A stretch of 35,347 bases of DNA from Vibrio sp. MEBiC08052 (GCF_001506075.1 NZ_KQ947476.1:54769-90115), one strand, 5' to 3'; shown: positions 7,568-16,302, counted from the stretch's first letter. Translations and numbers: made by a program. Notes: generated by a model from the letters alone, not told the origin.

Positions 7568-9235
7568 TCACGCTAAATATTTAGTCTTACGTAGTGCTTT
7601 ATACGCATTAATCAGGCCGTTGGTTGAACTATCATGAGATGTCACCGACTCATCACTTTCCAGCTCAGGCAAAATTGCATTTGCCAACTGTTTACCCAAT
7701 TCGACGCCCCACTGATCAAACGTGAAGATGTTCCAGATTGCGCCCTGTGTGAAGATCTTATGTTCATAAATCGCAATCAACTGACCAAGCACCCGCGGTG
7801 TGATTTGCTTCACCAGAATTGAGTTGGTCGGACGGTTTCCTTCAAACACTTTAAATGGGACGAGTTCAGCCACTTCCTCTGCTGTTTTGCCGGCAGTAAT
7901 AAACTCAGCTTCCACTTGTTCTTTGGTTTTACCAAACGCTAAAGCTTCTGTCTGTGCAAAGAAGTTAGATAACAGTTTCGGATGATGATCCGATGTCGGG
8001 TTATGTGAAATCGCAGGCGCAATAAAATCACAAGGAATCATTTTTGTGCCTTGGTGAATCAGCTGATAAAAAGCATGTTGACCATTGGTACCCGGTTCAC
8101 CCCAGATAATCGGCCCAGTTTGATAATCAACAGGCTGACCATTACGGTCAACATACTTACCATTCGATTCCATATTTCCTTGCTGGAAATAAGCCGCAAA
8201 ACGGTGCATATATTGATCATAAGGGAGGATCGCTTCTGACTCAGCACCATAGAAGTTGTTGTACCAAATACCGATCAGAGCCAACAATACCGGGATGTTT
8301 TTCTCAAATGGTGTTGAGGCAAATGCCTGATCGACCTCATGGGCGCCGGAGAGTAATTCAACAAAGTTATCAAAACCGATCCCCAAGATGATTGACAGGC
8401 CGATTGCAGACCATAAAGAATAACGGCCACCAACCCAGCTCCAGAATTCAAACATATTGTCGGTATCAATCCCAAAAGCAGCAACGGCTTCAGCATTGGT
8501 TGAAAGCGCTGCAAAATGTTTCGCGACTTGCGATTCATCTTTTGCTTCAGCAAGAAACCAATCACGAGCGGTGTGCGCATTGGTCATTGTTTCCTGCGTG
8601 GTAAATGTTTTGGACGCCACGAGGAATAATGTTGTTTCCGGATTAACCTGCTTAAGCACTTCGGCAATATGAGTCCCATCGACATTGGAGACAAAATGCA
8701 TATTGAGGTGATTTTTATATGGCTTGAGTGCTTCGGTAACCATATATGGTCCTAAATCAGAACCACCGATACCGATGTTCACAACATCTGTGATCGCTTT
8801 GCCGGTATATCCTTTCCACTCACCGGAAATAATCCGTTCAGAGAAGAGCTTCATTTTCTCCAGCACAGCATTCACCGCAGGCATCACGTCTTCACCATCT
8901 GAATAAATCGGTGTATTAGAACGATTCCGCAACGCGACATGCAAAACAGACCGATCTTCCGTCCGGTTAATTTTTTCACCACTGAACATCGCTTCAATTG
9001 CACTTTTCAGGTCCGTTTCTTCTGCCAGAGCCAACAAGAGTTTCAGAGTCTCTTCATTGATGAGGTTTTTAGAATAATCGACCAGAATATCATCGCCAAA
9101 ACGTAGAGAGAACGTTTCAAAGCGCTGACTGTCTTGGCTAAAAAGTGTTTTTAAGTCAACACCTTTCATCGATTCAAAATGAGCAGACAGTGCTTTCCAA
9201 GCCGGTGTTTCTGTTGGGTTGATATTTTTTAGCAT
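7568..9235 (-). CDS. pgi: Glucose-6-phosphate isomerase
   Basis: Cytosolic interconversion of glucose 6-phosphate and fructose 6-phosphate in glycolysis and gluconeogenesis. Both family signatures are present: NIGIGGSDLGP in the first sugar-isomerase half and GEPGTNGQHAFYQLIHQG in the second, which includes the catalytic His region. The 555 residues compare with about 550 for the family. I chose the ATG giving MLKNINPTETPAW rather than the upstream in-frame ATG at 9280, because the extra 15 residues have no homology and a GGGAT lies just upstream of the shorter start. Monocistronic, with a divergent yjbQ upstream and a shared terminator downstream. Confidence 0.97.
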   Translation of the reverse strand: MLKNINPTETPAWKALSAHFESMKGVDLKTLFSQDSQRFETFSLRFGDDILVDYSKNLINEETLKLLLALAEETDLKSAIEAMFSGEKINRTEDRSVLHVALRNRSNTPIYSDGEDVMPAVNAVLEKMKLFSERIISGEWKGYTGKAITDVVNIGIGGSDLGPYMVTEALKPYKNHLNMHFVSNVDGTHIAEVLKQVNPETTLFLVASKTFTTQETMTNAHTARDWFLAEAKDESQVAKHFAALSTNAEAVAAFGIDTDNMFEFWSWVGGRYSLWSAIGLSIILGIGFDNFVELLSGAHEVDQAFASTPFEKNIPVLLALIGIWYNNFYGAESEAILPYDQYMHRFAAYFQQGNMESNGKYVDRNGQPVDYQTGPIIWGEPGTNGQHAFYQLIHQGTKMIPCDFIAPAISHNPTSDHHPKLLSNFFAQTEALAFGKTKEQVEAEFITAGKTAEEVAELVPFKVFEGNRPTNSILVKQITPRVLGQLIAIYEHKIFTQGAIWNIFTFDQWGVELGKQLANAILPELESDESVTSHDSSTNGLINAYKALRKTKYLA

Positions 9236-9544
9236 GGTATCTATCCCGAATTTAATAGGTCCTATTCTGCCGAGCAGCATGAGTGATCGTTACAGAATTC
9301 CAAAGACAAAAAACAAACCAATTGCAGCATGCGCACCAATACACCTAACAAGGTCACAGCTATATTTCGATTTGTATCCGATTCGCTGATTATACTTAAT
9401 TTTCAGAGCGAAATTATGTTTTAGCTCAAATCCAACGAGTCAATTTTTATTTCCATTAGCCTAAAAACTGATTGTACGGTAACTAGAAACACTCCACTAT
9501 ACAGACACGCGTGAAATTAACAATCGTTCTAATAGGTGCTTACA
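9236..9544. other. Divergent intergenic region pgi / yjbQ
   Basis: 309 bp hold the outward-facing promoters of pgi and yjbQ. I see no RNA gene, strong inverted repeat or recognisable operator. A ribosome site TAGG at 9533-9536 serves yjbQ. Confidence 0.6.
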
Positions 9545-9964
9545 ATGTGGTCACAAACCATCATCTATCTTCAGGAGAAACCACGCGGATTTCACCTGAT
9601 TACAGACGAAGTTGTCGAACAACTCCCTCAGATTCAGTCTGTTTCCGTCGGGCTGCTCCATTTGTTTATTCAGCATACATCTGCCAGTTTAAGTATTAAT
9701 GAAAATGCAGATCCGACAGTTCGGGATGATATGGAAGCCCACTTTAATCGCAGTATTCCGGAAAGAGCACCATACTATCGGCATACCTATGAAGGTGATG
9801 ACGATATGCCCGCTCATATAAAATCGTCCACCCTTGGGGCAAGCCTGACGATTCCAATCACTCAAGGAAAACTGGCAATGGGAATCTGGCAGGGAATCTA
9901 TCTGGGGGAACATAGAAATCATGGCGGACAGAGAAAGCTCGTCGCGACGATTTCAGGAGAATAA
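9545..9964 (+). CDS. yjbQ: YjbQ-family protein (UPF0047)
   Basis: A compact 139-residue protein matching E. coli YjbQ along its whole length: RGFHLITDEV near the N-terminus, the conserved LLHLFIQHTSASL and NENADPTVRDDM blocks, then DMPAHIKSS and WQGIYLGEHRNHGG. The family is a small trimeric fold with conserved His/Asp residues; weak thiamin-phosphate-synthase activity has been reported for homologues, but the physiological role is unsettled. The start is ATG 9545, 8 nt after TAGG; the upstream in-frame GTG at 9536 is unlikely. It converges on dnaB, with a weak hairpin (CCGCA/TGCGG, 9965-9983) between them. Confidence 0.93.
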   Translation: MWSQTIIYLQEKPRGFHLITDEVVEQLPQIQSVSVGLLHLFIQHTSASLSINENADPTVRDDMEAHFNRSIPERAPYYRHTYEGDDDMPAHIKSSTLGASLTIPITQGKLAMGIWQGIYLGEHRNHGGQRKLVATISGE

Positions 9965-10007
9965 CCGCAGTTTGTTTATGCGGATAATCAGCTGATGCGT
10001 GAAATTG

Positions 10008-11420
10008 TCACTCATCATCAAAATCAAAGGCAGGTCCTGCGTAGTTATCAAAGCGGGAGTATTGACCTTGGAACGTCAAGCGTACCGAACCGATCGGACC
10101 ATTCCGCTGCTTACCGAGAATGATTTCAGCGGTGCCTTTCATCGCACTATCCGGATGGTAGACTTCATCACGGTAAATAAACATAATCAAATCCGCATCC
10201 TGCTCGATGGACCCTGATTCCCTCAGATCCGAGTTGACTGGTCGTTTGTCTGCCCGTTGCTCCAGAGAACGGTTTAACTGAGAAAGCGCGACCACGGGTA
10301 CATTTAACTCTTTTGCCAACGCTTTCAGGGAGCGCGAGATCTCTGCGATTTCCAGCGTCCGGTTATCGGACAGTGCCGGCACCCGCATCAATTGCAGATA
10401 GTCAACCATGATTAATGATAATCCGCCATGCTCTCGGGCAACCCGGCGAGCTCGGGAACGAAGTTCTGTGGGTGTCAACCCCGAGCTGTCATCGATGAAC
10501 ATATTCTTCTTTTCCATGAGAATCCCCATAGTGGAAGAAATTCTGGCCCAATCCTCATCATCCAGATTACCGGTTCGAATTTTAGTTTGATCGACACGAG
10601 ATAAAGACGCCAGAATCCTCATCATGATCTGCTCGGAAGGCATCTCCAGAGAAAATATCAGAACAGGTTTGTCTTGCTCCATCGCAGCGTTTTCACACAA
10701 GTTCATCGCAAAAGTTGTTTTCCCCATCGATGGACGCGCAGCGACAATGATTAAATCTGAAGGCTGTAATCCTGCAGTTTTCTTATTTAAATCAGTAAAG
10801 CCGGTATTGACCCCTGTGACACCATCCTGAGGATTTTTGTATAAGATTTCGATTCTCTCTAAAGTTTTCTCCAGAATCGAATCAACATTTTGTGGACCTT
10901 CATTTTCATTGGTTCGAGACTCAGCAATCGCAAATACTTTACTTTCCGCAAAGTCCAACAGATCCTCTGAGCTGCGCCCCTGCGGATCATAGCCGGCATC
11001 GGCAATTTCATTGGCCACACCAATGAGATTACGCACTAAAGCTCGTTCAGCAACAATATCCGCATATGCATTGATATTGGCAGCACTTGGTGTGTTTTTA
11101 GCAAGGTCGGTCAGATAGGCAAAACCACCGACATCGTCCAGTTGCTCACGTTGTTCCAGAAACTCAGAGAGTGTAATCAGATCAAGCGGTTTTCCCCCTT
11201 CCAGAATCGATTTAATCCCATCGAAAATCAAACGGTGTGGACGGCTGAAAAAATCACTGGTAACAACACGTTCGGCCACAGTGTCCCACCGCTCATTATC
11301 CAGCAGTAATCCTCCCAAAACGGATTGCTCCGCTTCTAGCGAATGGGGAGGCATTTTGATACCTTCAACTTGTGCGTCAGTTTGCTTACGATTTCTGTTT
11401 TCAAACTTGGAATTAACCAT
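10008..11420 (-). CDS. dnaB: Replicative DNA helicase DnaB
   Basis: The hexameric 5'-3' helicase at the replication fork, partner of DnaC-type or DciA loaders and of DnaG primase. The N-terminal DnaB domain begins with MPPHSLEAEQSVLGGLL; the RecA-like C-terminal domain has Walker A ARPSMGKTTFA near residue 230, Walker B with DYLQLM, and the arginine-finger region near DKRPVNSDLRESG. The 470 residues match E. coli (471). ATG 11420 is preferred to the upstream ATG at 11438; a GAGAAA precedes it. There is no alr gene directly downstream, unlike the usual dnaB-alr arrangement. Confidence 0.97.
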   Translation of the reverse strand: MVNSKFENRNRKQTDAQVEGIKMPPHSLEAEQSVLGGLLLDNERWDTVAERVVTSDFFSRPHRLIFDGIKSILEGGKPLDLITLSEFLEQREQLDDVGGFAYLTDLAKNTPSAANINAYADIVAERALVRNLIGVANEIADAGYDPQGRSSEDLLDFAESKVFAIAESRTNENEGPQNVDSILEKTLERIEILYKNPQDGVTGVNTGFTDLNKKTAGLQPSDLIIVAARPSMGKTTFAMNLCENAAMEQDKPVLIFSLEMPSEQIMMRILASLSRVDQTKIRTGNLDDEDWARISSTMGILMEKKNMFIDDSSGLTPTELRSRARRVAREHGGLSLIMVDYLQLMRVPALSDNRTLEIAEISRSLKALAKELNVPVVALSQLNRSLEQRADKRPVNSDLRESGSIEQDADLIMFIYRDEVYHPDSAMKGTAEIILGKQRNGPIGSVRLTFQGQYSRFDNYAGPAFDFDDE

Positions 11421-11574
11421 GACTTTTCTCAATAACACGACAAAGTGTGCCCATTATAACGAGAATATCGTATTTGTAATTATCTCATGCAGAATTAACC
11501 CAGAACTGACTATCGACCGTGCAATTCACTCTAGTATTGTCTTTAACTTAATAGTCAGTCTTTAGAGGTCTCGT

Positions 11575-12330
11575 GTGTTTAGGTGTTGGCTGATGCCCTT
11601 CAGTCTTTGTATTATCAGTGCTGTTCATGCAGAAGAAAAATCAACAAAGCAAGAAATGCCTTCTCCGCTTCAGGGTCAGGTCGAGCTCGGCTACCAAAGG
11701 CATACCGGTAATACGAATACTGAATCGCTCAATGTGAATATATTGGCTGAATACACCGAAGGAAGACACCGAACGACAGGCAAATGGGAATTTTACCGAC
11801 TTGATAAATATGGCGGTGAATACAAAAGAAAATCGACCTATACACTACAATCCGACTACAAAGTCAGTCCGAAAGGCTATGTGTATGGTAGTTTCAACGG
11901 GATTGATTCCAAATATAGCGCTTATTTTAAGGACTATACCTTCTCGGCAGGTTACGGTTATCAATTAATACACACCAATGTGCTAACCATTGAGCTTGAA
12001 GTAGGTCCGGGTTATCGATATCAAAAACCTAACCTCGATGAGCTCGATGACGATGATCTGATTTTCCCTGAAACAGTGAGAGAACCCATTGCCCGGGGAA
12101 ATGCCAGAGTCGATTGGAGTCTGACAAAAACAGTGACGTTGGGCAACGATATCACCGTTGTCTCCGGGGACAGTAACACACTGATGACTACCAATATCAA
12201 TCTGACCAATGATATCACCCAAAACCTTGCTTTAAAGCTGGATTACTCTCGCTCATATCACTCACGTGTTCCTGATAGCCTCAAAAAGGCGGATAGTGCA
12301 ACATCGATCAATGTCGTCTACCATTTCTGA
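11575..12330 (+). CDS. DUF481 family outer-membrane protein (YdiY-like)
   Basis: A 251-residue exported protein. Residues 1-19 form a short signal peptide ending in VHA, followed by a mature part rich in alternating aromatic/polar strands and a terminal aromatic residue (NVVYHF), typical of an outer-membrane beta barrel. DUF481 hallmarks are GQVELGYQRHTGNTNTESLN at the start and paired strand repeats later. The function of the family is not established. The start is GTG at 11575, supported by AGAGG 6 nt upstream; an ATG 18 bp later would spoil the signal peptide. It is divergent from dnaB and ends at a shared terminator with rplI. Confidence 0.85.
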   Translation: MFRCWLMPFSLCIISAVHAEEKSTKQEMPSPLQGQVELGYQRHTGNTNTESLNVNILAEYTEGRHRTTGKWEFYRLDKYGGEYKRKSTYTLQSDYKVSPKGYVYGSFNGIDSKYSAYFKDYTFSAGYGYQLIHTNVLTIELEVGPGYRYQKPNLDELDDDDLIFPETVREPIARGNARVDWSLTKTVTLGNDITVVSGDSNTLMTTNINLTNDITQNLALKLDYSRSYHSRVPDSLKKADSATSINVVYHF

Positions 12331-12364
12331 ACGCTAAAACAGCGTATCCGTTGTTTGAAAACAT

Positions 12365-12397
12365 AAAAAAACACCAGCATCTGCTGGTGTTTTTTTA
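12365..12397. terminator. Bidirectional terminator, DUF481 gene / rplI operon
   Basis: ACACCAGC pairs with GCTGGTGT across an ATCT loop, with an A run before and seven T after. It ends both the rightward DUF481 transcript and the leftward rpsF-rplI transcript. Confidence 0.93.
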
Positions 12398-12415
12398 TAC
12401 TGGATCACTGAAAAA

Positions 12416-12865
12416 TTATTCAGCAACAACCTGTAGTTTAACTTCTGCAAACACTTCAGAGTGAAGTTGAATGCTGATGTCATACTCACCAACGTTGCGT
12501 AGAGCACCTTCAGGAAGACGAACTTCACTTTTGCTCACTTCAACACCAGCAGCAGTCACTGCATCAGCAATATCGCGAGTACCGATAGAACCGAACAGTT
12601 TACCTTCTTCGCCAGATTTTGATGCAATTACAACAGCTTCCAAAGCATTTACTTTGTCAGCGCGTGATTGTGCAGCAGCTAGTTGCTCAGCAACTTGAGC
12701 TTCCAATTCGGCACGACGGTGCTCAAACATCTCAACGTTTGCTTTAGTTGCCATAACTGCTTTACCTTGAGGGATAAGAAAGTTACGAGCATAACCAGAT
12801 TTTACGTTGACTGTATCACCAAGACCACCTAGGTTACCGATTTTATCAAGTAGAATAACTTGCAT
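12416..12865 (-). CDS. rplI: 50S ribosomal protein L9
   Basis: A large-subunit protein at the base of the L1 stalk that helps keep the reading frame. The 149 residues begin with MQVILLDKIGNLGGLGDTVN and GYARNFLIPQGKAV, the L9 signature, followed by the long connecting helix rich in Ala and Glu, then the C-terminal domain with KLFGSIGTRDIADAV. Full length. It is the last gene of the rpsF-priB-rpsR-rplI operon and ends just before a strong terminator. Confidence 0.98.
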   Translation of the reverse strand: MQVILLDKIGNLGGLGDTVNVKSGYARNFLIPQGKAVMATKANVEMFEHRRAELEAQVAEQLAAAQSRADKVNALEAVVIASKSGEEGKLFGSIGTRDIADAVTAAGVEVSKSEVRLPEGALRNVGEYDISIQLHSEVFAEVKLQVVAE

Positions 12866-12898
12866 TGTTTAATCCTCTTTCTTAATAAACGGTGCCGA

Positions 12899-13126
12899 TT
12901 ACTGATGTTTGTCAGTGTATGGCAATAGAGCTAGGTAGCGAGCACGCTTAATAGCACGAGCTAGCTGACGCTGATATTTAGCGCTAGTACCAGTGATACG
13001 GCTTGGTACAATTTTACCAGCTTCAGTAATATAGTTTTTAAGAGTTGCTACATCTTTGTAATCAATCTCTTGGACGCCTTCTGCAGTAAAACGACAGAAT
13101 TTACGACGACGGAAGAAACGAGCCAT
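12899..13126 (-). CDS. rpsR: 30S ribosomal protein S18
   Basis: A 75-residue small-subunit protein that binds with S6 on the platform. The family core is visible as the basic N-terminus ARFFRRRKFCRF, then DYKDVATLKNYITE, then SRITGTSAKYQRQLARAIKRAR. Length as in E. coli. It lies 33 bp upstream of rplI and 15 bp downstream of priB. Its partner S6 is encoded by the first gene, and the S6:S18 pair probably regulates the operon through the leader at 13857-13890. Confidence 0.98.
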   Translation of the reverse strand: MARFFRRRKFCRFTAEGVQEIDYKDVATLKNYITEAGKIVPSRITGTSAKYQRQLARAIKRARYLALLPYTDKHQ

Positions 13127-13141
13127 GGGCTATCTCCTGAT

Positions 13142-13444
13142 CTAAATTTGAGTAATCTCTTGAGCATGAAGCACCAATTTACCGACACCATTTCGGTCAG
13201 TCTGATAAGTAACAAAGCCACTTACCTTGATGCTGCTGCCTTGTACTAAGTTGTGAGTGAAAGACTGTGACCGCTGACCACTAACCACGACGGGTATTCG
13301 ACAATAAACCTGTCTGGGTAAATCCGCTTCAACAGCAACCGAACGATGTTCTAACCAAAAGCGACAATGTTCGATACCTGATGGACTCTGGCTTCGAATG
13401 GGATGCTTGACAATCGTACCGCTAAGTTCCATTCGATTGGTCAT
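13142..13444 (-). CDS. priB: Primosomal replication protein N, PriB
   Basis: A dimeric OB-fold single-strand-binding protein that stabilises PriA on stalled forks and promotes DnaC-DnaB loading. The 100 residues show an SSB-like start (NRMELSGTIVKHP), the conserved GIEHCRFWLEHRS segment and a C-terminal VKVSGFV-type strand. Its place between rpsF and rpsR is the classic location in gammaproteobacteria, and the same window carries dnaB, its downstream client. Gaps of 8 bp from rpsF and 15 bp to rpsR support co-transcription. Confidence 0.95.
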   Translation of the reverse strand: MTNRMELSGTIVKHPIRSQSPSGIEHCRFWLEHRSVAVEADLPRQVYCRIPVVVSGQRSQSFTHNLVQGSSIKVSGFVTYQTDRNGVGKLVLHAQEITQI

Positions 13445-13452
13445 AGATTCAA

Positions 13453-13833
13453 TTACTCAGCAGCCTCTGCATTGTTGTCTTCTGATCTCACTTCGTCACG
13501 CTTAGAACGCTCTTCACGAGCTTTCAGCATGATTGATGGTTCAGCCACAGCAGACTTAGTACGCATAATCATGTTACGCAGAACTGCATCGTTAAAACGG
13601 AAAGCAGTTTCCAGTTCATCAACAACTGACTGTTCAGCTTCTACGTTCATCAGAACATAGTGAGCTTTATGCAGTTTGTTAATTGGGTATGCAAGTTGAC
13701 GACGTCCCCAATCTTCCAGACGGTGAATAGTACCGCCAGCTTCAGTGATAGAACCAGTGTAACGCTCGATCATGCCAGCAACTTGCTCGCTTTGATCTGG
13801 GTGCACCATGAATACGATTTCGTAATGACGCAT
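13453..13833 (-). CDS. rpsF: 30S ribosomal protein S6
   Basis: A small-subunit platform protein that pairs with S18. The N-terminus MRHYEIVFMVHPDQSEQV and the DWGRRQLAYPI block are diagnostic. The 126 residues end in an acidic tail (RSEDNNAEAAE), the region that receives extra glutamates from RimK in E. coli. First gene of the operon. The Shine-Dalgarno AAGGAG lies just before the ATG, and a promoter and an S6:S18-type leader hairpin lie upstream. Confidence 0.98.
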   Translation of the reverse strand: MRHYEIVFMVHPDQSEQVAGMIERYTGSITEAGGTIHRLEDWGRRQLAYPINKLHKAHYVLMNVEAEQSVVDELETAFRFNDAVLRNMIMRTKSAVAEPSIMLKAREERSKRDEVRSEDNNAEAAE

Positions 13834-13856
13834 GTTTGCTCCTTACGGATTATTCA

Positions 13857-13890
13857 GCTTCCACGTTTGGCCCGGTCGTCCAGAGGAAGC
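13857..13890 (-). promoter_or_regulatory. S6:S18-binding leader motif of the rpsF mRNA
   Basis: On the transcribed strand, GCTTCC pairs with GGAAGC to form an outer stem. Inside, TGG pairs with CCA around a loop containing ACCGGG. A hairpin with an exposed CCG just upstream of rpsF is the known S6:S18 autoregulatory leader of many bacteria, where the trinucleotide mimics the 16S rRNA site. It ends about 23 nt before the rpsF start, so bound protein could block translation. Confidence 0.75.
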
Positions 13891-13930
13891 AAGGAACGGT
13901 AAATAAGTGACCAGGAAATTAAGAGGTCGA

Positions 13931-13959
13931 ATAGTACAGAAAGGAAGCAGTATTAGCAA
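13931..13959 (-). promoter_or_regulatory. rpsF operon promoter
   Basis: On the minus strand, TTGCTA (13954-13959), exactly 17 bp and TACTAT (13931-13936) form a good sigma-70 promoter. It lies about 100 bp upstream of rpsF and places the leader motif in the 5' untranslated region. Confidence 0.65.
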
Positions 13960-13990
13960 GAGAAATATGACTCGGAGACACCATAAAATA

Positions 13991-14015
13991 AAGGACGAAC
14001 ATCTTGTTCGTCCTT
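13991..14015 (-). terminator. bfd-bfr terminator
   Basis: AAGGACGAAC pairs with GTTCGTCCTT around a 5-nt loop. Reading leftward it is followed by TTTATTTTA, a good intrinsic terminator just after bfr. Confidence 0.88.
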
Positions 14016-14028
14016 TGTATCAATCACA

Positions 14029-14505
14029 CTAATCTTCATCAACAAATTGCGCCTGAAGATAGTTCTCTAACCCTGTCATTTCAATCAAACCAAGCTGGGT
14101 TTCAAGCCAATCTACATGCTCTTCTTCATCTTCTAAAATGTCTAGAAACAGGTCTCTGGAAACATAATCGCGAGTATCTTCAGCATAAGCAATTGCCTCT
14201 TTTAAATCAGGGATGGCAGCCATCTCTAATTTGAGATCACATTCGAGCATTTCTTTGGTATCTTCACCAATCAGAAGCTTTCCCAAATCCTGCAAGTTCG
14301 GGAGTCCTTCTAAAAACAGTATCCGCTCAATCAAATGGTCAGCATGTTTCATCTCATCAATTGATTCATGATACTCTTTGTCCGCCAGCTGTTTGAGCCC
14401 CCAATCTTTATACATTCGTGCATGTAAGAAATACTGGTTGATTGCAATCAGCTCATTGGCCAGAATTTTGTTCAGATGTTGAATAATTATTGGATCGCCT
14501 TTCAT
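14029..14505 (-). CDS. bfr: Bacterioferritin (haem-containing iron storage protein)
   Basis: A 24-subunit cage that oxidises Fe(II) and stores it as a ferric mineral. All ferroxidase ligands are visible: Glu18 in NELIAINQYF, Glu51 and His54 in DEMKHADH, and the second pair in EDEEEHVDWLE. Met52 in the DEMKH motif is the haem ligand. The 158 residues are standard. It is preceded by bfd, whose product mobilises the stored iron, and the pair follows tuf as in E. coli. Confidence 0.97.
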   Translation of the reverse strand: MKGDPIIIQHLNKILANELIAINQYFLHARMYKDWGLKQLADKEYHESIDEMKHADHLIERILFLEGLPNLQDLGKLLIGEDTKEMLECDLKLEMAAIPDLKEAIAYAEDTRDYVSRDLFLDILEDEEEHVDWLETQLGLIEMTGLENYLQAQFVDED

Positions 14506-14594
14506 GACAAAACCTCCTCTTTGGCTCTATTAACTTTAGAACCCAACCGAGAAGTGTCAAATTTTAATCTGTAAAAACAGATGATTAGTTTTAA

Positions 14595-14783
14595 CTAACT
14601 CACTTGTTTATACTGAGATGCAACTGTTTCATTCAAGATCTCCTTCGCCTGACGGACACACTTTCCGCATTGACTCCCTAATGCTGTACAGCGCCGAATT
14701 CCTTTCATATCACTGATGCCATCTTCAAGAATGAGCTTACGCAGCTTTTTATCCGAAACGGAATGACAGAGACAAACAATCAT
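14595..14783 (-). CDS. bfd: Bacterioferritin-associated ferredoxin
   Basis: A 62-residue [2Fe-2S] protein that passes electrons to the haem of bacterioferritin so that iron can be released. The cluster ligands Cys4 and Cys6 (VCLC) and Cys39 and Cys42 (CGKC) are all present. It lies 89 bp upstream of bfr on the same strand, and a Fur-like palindrome precedes it, fitting the known induction of bfd under iron limitation. Confidence 0.95.
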   Translation of the reverse strand: MIVCLCHSVSDKKLRKLILEDGISDMKGIRRCTALGSQCGKCVRQAKEILNETVASQYKQVS

Positions 14784-14809
14784 AAAGGCACAACACTACA
14801 CGACAACAC

Positions 14810-14838
14810 ATAATACAAATATAAACGATAATCGTTAG
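14810..14838 (-). promoter_or_regulatory. bfd promoter region with Fur-like palindrome
   Basis: AACGATAATCGTT at 14824-14836 is a near-perfect palindrome sharing the GATAATC core of Fur boxes, about 41 bp upstream of bfd. A TATTAT -10 candidate lies at 14810-14815, so the palindrome would cover the spacer and -35. The -35 itself is poor. Fur control is expected from other bfd genes but is inferred here. Confidence 0.5.
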
Positions 14839-14922
14839 TATTACCATGATTAACTTTTGCGTTGCGGAACCGTGCGTACCACAATGTTCACCGACTTTAG
14901 TGTTAAGTTTAGGAATGGCAAC

Positions 14923-14954
14923 AAAAAAGGGAAGCCGATGGCTTCCCTTTTTTT
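14923..14954 (-). terminator. tuf (str operon) terminator
   Basis: AAAGGGAAGCC pairs with GGCTTCCCTTT around GAT, flanked by A and T runs, 22 bp after the tuf stop codon. It separates the str operon from bfd, which has its own promoter. Confidence 0.93.
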
Positions 14955-14975
14955 AACTCGTATTAGCTCAAATCA

Positions 14976-16160
14976 TTATGCAAGGATTTTTGCTACAACA
15001 CCAGCACCAACTGTACGACCACCTTCACGGATCGCAAAACGCAGACCTTCATCCATCGCGATTGGCGCAATCAGTTCTACGACCATTTGCACGTTATCGC
15101 CTGGCATTACCATCTCTACGCCATCTGGTAACTCGATGCTACCTGTTACGTCTGTTGTACGGAAGTAGAACTGTGGACGATAACCTTTGAAGAATGGGGT
15201 GTGACGACCACCTTCATCTTTCGACAACACGTAAACTTCTGATTCAAACTTCGTGTGGGGGGTGATTGAACCTGGTTTCGCCAATACTTGACCACGTTCT
15301 ACTTCATCACGCTTCGTTCCACGCAACAATACACCTACGTTCTCTCCTGCTCGACCTTCGTCAAGCAGCTTACGGAACATCTCTACACCTGTACAAGTTG
15401 TCTTCGTGGTGTCTTTCACACCGATGATTTCAACTTCGTCACCAACGCGAATGATGCCTTGCTCTACACGACCTGTAACGACTGTTCCACGGCCTTGAAT
15501 TGAGAATACGTCTTCGATTGGCAGCAAGAACGCTTGGTCAATCGCTCGCTCTGGCTCTGGAATGTATTCATCAAGTGCTTTCGCTAACTCGACAATTTTC
15601 TCTTCCCATTGCGCTTCACCGTTCAGTGCACCCAGCGCTGAACCCTGGATCACTGGCAAGTCATCTCCTGGGAAATCATATTCTGAAAGCAGTTCACGGA
15701 CTTCCATTTCTACCAGCTCAAGCAGCTCTTCATCATCTACCATGTCACATTTGTTCATGAATACGATGATGTAAGGAATACCTACCTGACGACCTAACAG
15801 GATGTGCTCACGGGTTTGTGGCATTGGACCATCTGTCGCTGCTACAACTAGGATACCACCGTCCATCTGTGCTGCACCTGTGATCATGTTTTTTACATAG
15901 TCAGCGTGTCCTGGGCAATCTACGTGCGCGTAGTGACGGCTCGGTGTATCGTACTCTACGTGTGAAGTAGAGATTGTGATTCCGCGCTCACGCTCTTCTG
16001 GGGCGTTATCGATTGACGCAAAGTCACGGGCTGCTCCGCCGTATACTTTAGAAAGTACTGTACAGATTGCTGCTGTTAATGTTGTTTTACCGTGGTCAAC
16101 GTGGCCGATAGTACCAACGTTTACGTGCGGTTTCGTACGTTCAAATTTTTCTTTAGACAC
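14976..16160 (-). CDS. tuf: Elongation factor Tu
   Basis: The GTPase that delivers aminoacyl-tRNA to the ribosome. The 394 residues carry G1 GHVDHGKT, switch II DCPGHADY, G4 NKCD and a complete C-terminal barrel ending AGVVAKILA. It is the fourth gene of rpsL-rpsG-fusA-tuf, after a 142-bp gap from fusA. Many gammaproteobacteria have a second copy elsewhere; only one is in this window. Confidence 0.98.
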   Translation of the reverse strand: MSKEKFERTKPHVNVGTIGHVDHGKTTLTAAICTVLSKVYGGAARDFASIDNAPEERERGITISTSHVEYDTPSRHYAHVDCPGHADYVKNMITGAAQMDGGILVVAATDGPMPQTREHILLGRQVGIPYIIVFMNKCDMVDDEELLELVEMEVRELLSEYDFPGDDLPVIQGSALGALNGEAQWEEKIVELAKALDEYIPEPERAIDQAFLLPIEDVFSIQGRGTVVTGRVEQGIIRVGDEVEIIGVKDTTKTTCTGVEMFRKLLDEGRAGENVGVLLRGTKRDEVERGQVLAKPGSITPHTKFESEVYVLSKDEGGRHTPFFKGYRPQFYFRTTDVTGSIELPDGVEMVMPGDNVQMVVELIAPIAMDEGLRFAIREGGRTVGAGVVAKILA

Positions 16161-16302
16161 GATCGTGTTCCTTCCTAGTTATGATTCACTCTAAGTAACG
16201 TACACTTAAAGTGCGCCAGAAATTGCTATTTTATGCGTCAACGTTCGTCAACGCAATAGATTCGTTATTAACCAGTATTTGTGTTTTATCGACAAATAAA
16301 AG

